From assembly GCA_014763905.1 (NCBI GenBank), contig JACXUN010000081.1, forward strand, positions 1-6,998: a stretch of 6,998 nt of DNA, in the 5' to 3' direction. How positions within the stretch are numbered: position 1 is the first letter of the stretch; every line of letters starts with the position of its first letter. Below the pieces are notes generated by a model. It worked only from the letters and a program-made list of their open reading frames with translations, searched no databases and was not told the origin of the DNA. The DNA comes from Campylobacterales bacterium (GTDB lineage: Bacteria; Campylobacterota; Campylobacteria; Campylobacterales; Sulfurovaceae). The translations under genes were made by a program, and so were the position numbers. Positions 6,136 to 6,998 of the stretch are shown here, piece after piece.

Positions 6136-6963
6136 TTACCTTTCTATTTTCATAGAGAGATCAATCCAGTTGGCTTGATGGATCAATGCTCCCGAGGATA
6201 TCGCATCGACACCGGTTTGGGCAATCGCTTCGATAGTGTCGAGTGTCACATTGCCGCTTGCTTCCAGCAAGATATGGGGATGATGAGCATTTCTAAAGCT
6301 CACCACCTCTCTGATCATCTCATTGCTCATATTATCACACATCACGATATCGGCTCCGACCCGCATCGCCTCTTGTGCCATCTCCAGTGTCTCACACTCG
6401 ATCTCGACTTTGGCGGTAAACGGAATCTTTTTCCGTACTGCTTGCATAAAAGCCGCCAAATCATCAATTGTTTTGAGATGCGTATCTTTGAGCATCAGAC
6501 AATCATCCAATCCCATGCGGTGATTGATCCCGCCCCCGCAGCGTACGGCATACTTCTCAAACTCACGCAACAGCGGTCGTGTCTTTCGTGTATCCAACAA
6601 TTTGACACCGTATGACTCGATCTTCTGAACATATCGGGCGGTCAAGGTAGCGATAGAACTGGCGTGCAGCACGATATCCAAAATCGAACGCTCCAGCGAC
6701 AGCACCGTTTGGGAATCCCCAAAGATATAGAGCAGTTTATCATCTATTTCAAACGCCTCTCCATCTTCAACAGACCATTTCAACTCCAACCCGTATCGAT
6801 TCGCCATCACCTCGATATACTCACGCCCAGCAAATACCCCGCTGCTTTTTGCCAAAATATAGGCTCGTACCTCTTTGGTATCGCTAATACGGGCAAACAA
6901 ATCACCCCGTCCTACATCTTCGGCTACCACGGCATCTATAAATTTTTCTTTTAACATAATCAT
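6136..6963 (-). CDS. nadC: Nicotinate-nucleotide pyrophosphorylase (quinolinate phosphoribosyltransferase)
   Basis: NadC converts quinolinate and PRPP to nicotinate mononucleotide, CO2 and pyrophosphate, the third step of de novo NAD synthesis, in the cytoplasm. The 275 residues match the family's usual length and layout. The N-terminal open-sandwich domain begins with EDVGRGD (15-21), and the helix ERSILDIVLHASSIATLT (91-108) leads into the barrel. Substrate-binding residues are present: DTRKTRP (124-130), GGGINHR (143-149), KDTH (159-162), VEIE (186-189), CDN (209-211), EASGN (234-238) and SSGALIH (256-262). Asp96 replaces the Asn usual in the ERTxLN helix, a mild deviation. The first ATG is chosen because AGAG (6971-6974) sits seven bases upstream; Met3 (6957) is an alternative. 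In related bacteria nadA often precedes this gene, but only 35 bases remain upstream and they cannot be assigned. Confidence 0.96.
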   Translation of the reverse strand: MIMLKEKFIDAVVAEDVGRGDLFARISDTKEVRAYILAKSSGVFAGREYIEVMANRYGLELKWSVEDGEAFEIDDKLLYIFGDSQTVLSLERSILDIVLHASSIATLTARYVQKIESYGVKLLDTRKTRPLLREFEKYAVRCGGGINHRMGLDDCLMLKDTHLKTIDDLAAFMQAVRKKIPFTAKVEIECETLEMAQEAMRVGADIVMCDNMSNEMIREVVSFRNAHHPHILLEASGNVTLDTIEAIAQTGVDAISSGALIHQANWIDLSMKIER

Positions 6964-6998
6964 TTTGGTTCTCTTTTCTATAAACCTGAGTTCGACGG

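Larger units (their letters stand above)
97..6963 (-). other. Probable six-gene operon nadC-nrnA-M23-UnbU-like-CAO-like-propeller
   Basis: All six genes are co-directional, with junctions (in order of transcription) of +10, -11, +2, +3 and -1 bases, and none leaves room for a separate promoter or terminator between genes. Several starts lie next to or inside the preceding stop, so translational coupling is likely throughout. The first three genes are core metabolism and cell-wall functions; the last three look like a functional block of exported or membrane proteins. An internal promoter inside the peptidase coding region cannot be excluded. The operon's own promoter is probably upstream of the window. 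Confidence 0.75.

Noticed and set aside
6175..6615. 146-residue plus-strand open frame opposite nadC
   Set aside because: It is antisense to a complete, motif-intact nadC, has no recognisable domain and lacks a convincing ribosome-binding site; it is a shadow of the real gene.
6964..6998. C-terminal end of nadA upstream of nadC
   Set aside because: Only 35 bases are present. One frame stops at TAG, but the six residues before it (PSNSGL) do not resemble a NadA terminus I recognise, so no gene is called.

Overview
All genes in the window lie on the minus strand, so transcription runs from high to low coordinates. Six complete genes follow each other with gaps of 10, 2 and 3 bases and overlaps of 11 and 1 bases, which indicates one transcription unit. 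In order of transcription they are nadC (6136-6963), a DHH/DHHA1 phosphoesterase of the NrnA type (5178-6125), a membrane-anchored M23 peptidase (3779-5188), a polytopic membrane protein related to RnfD/NqrB (2898-3776), a large exported protein resembling copper amine oxidases (1026-2894) and an exported protein resembling a beta-propeller (97-1026). After an 89-base gap the first two codons of a seventh gene are visible at 1-7.

The organism is probably a Campylobacterota (Epsilonproteobacteria) member of the Sulfuricurvum/Sulfurimonas kind. This is inferred from the epsilon-type NadC and DHH sequences, the nadC-DHH-M23 gene order and the moderate GC content. No ribosomal or other marker gene is present to confirm it.

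The promoter-proximal half (3779-6963) is housekeeping: NAD synthesis, nanoRNA/pAp turnover and peptidoglycan remodelling. The distal half (97-3776) is the unusual part. It encodes an RnfD/UnbU-like integral membrane protein with no other Rnf or Nqr subunit in the window, a copper amine oxidase-fold protein in which all three copper histidines and the catalytic aspartate appear replaced, and a small beta-propeller-like protein. The last two each have one N-terminal hydrophobic segment and should face the periplasm.

The tight spacing suggests that the three distal products work together at the inner membrane, perhaps as a redox or ligand-binding complex. That function is inference and nothing in the sequence proves it. 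I see no RNA genes, mobile elements, CRISPR arrays or convincing terminators.
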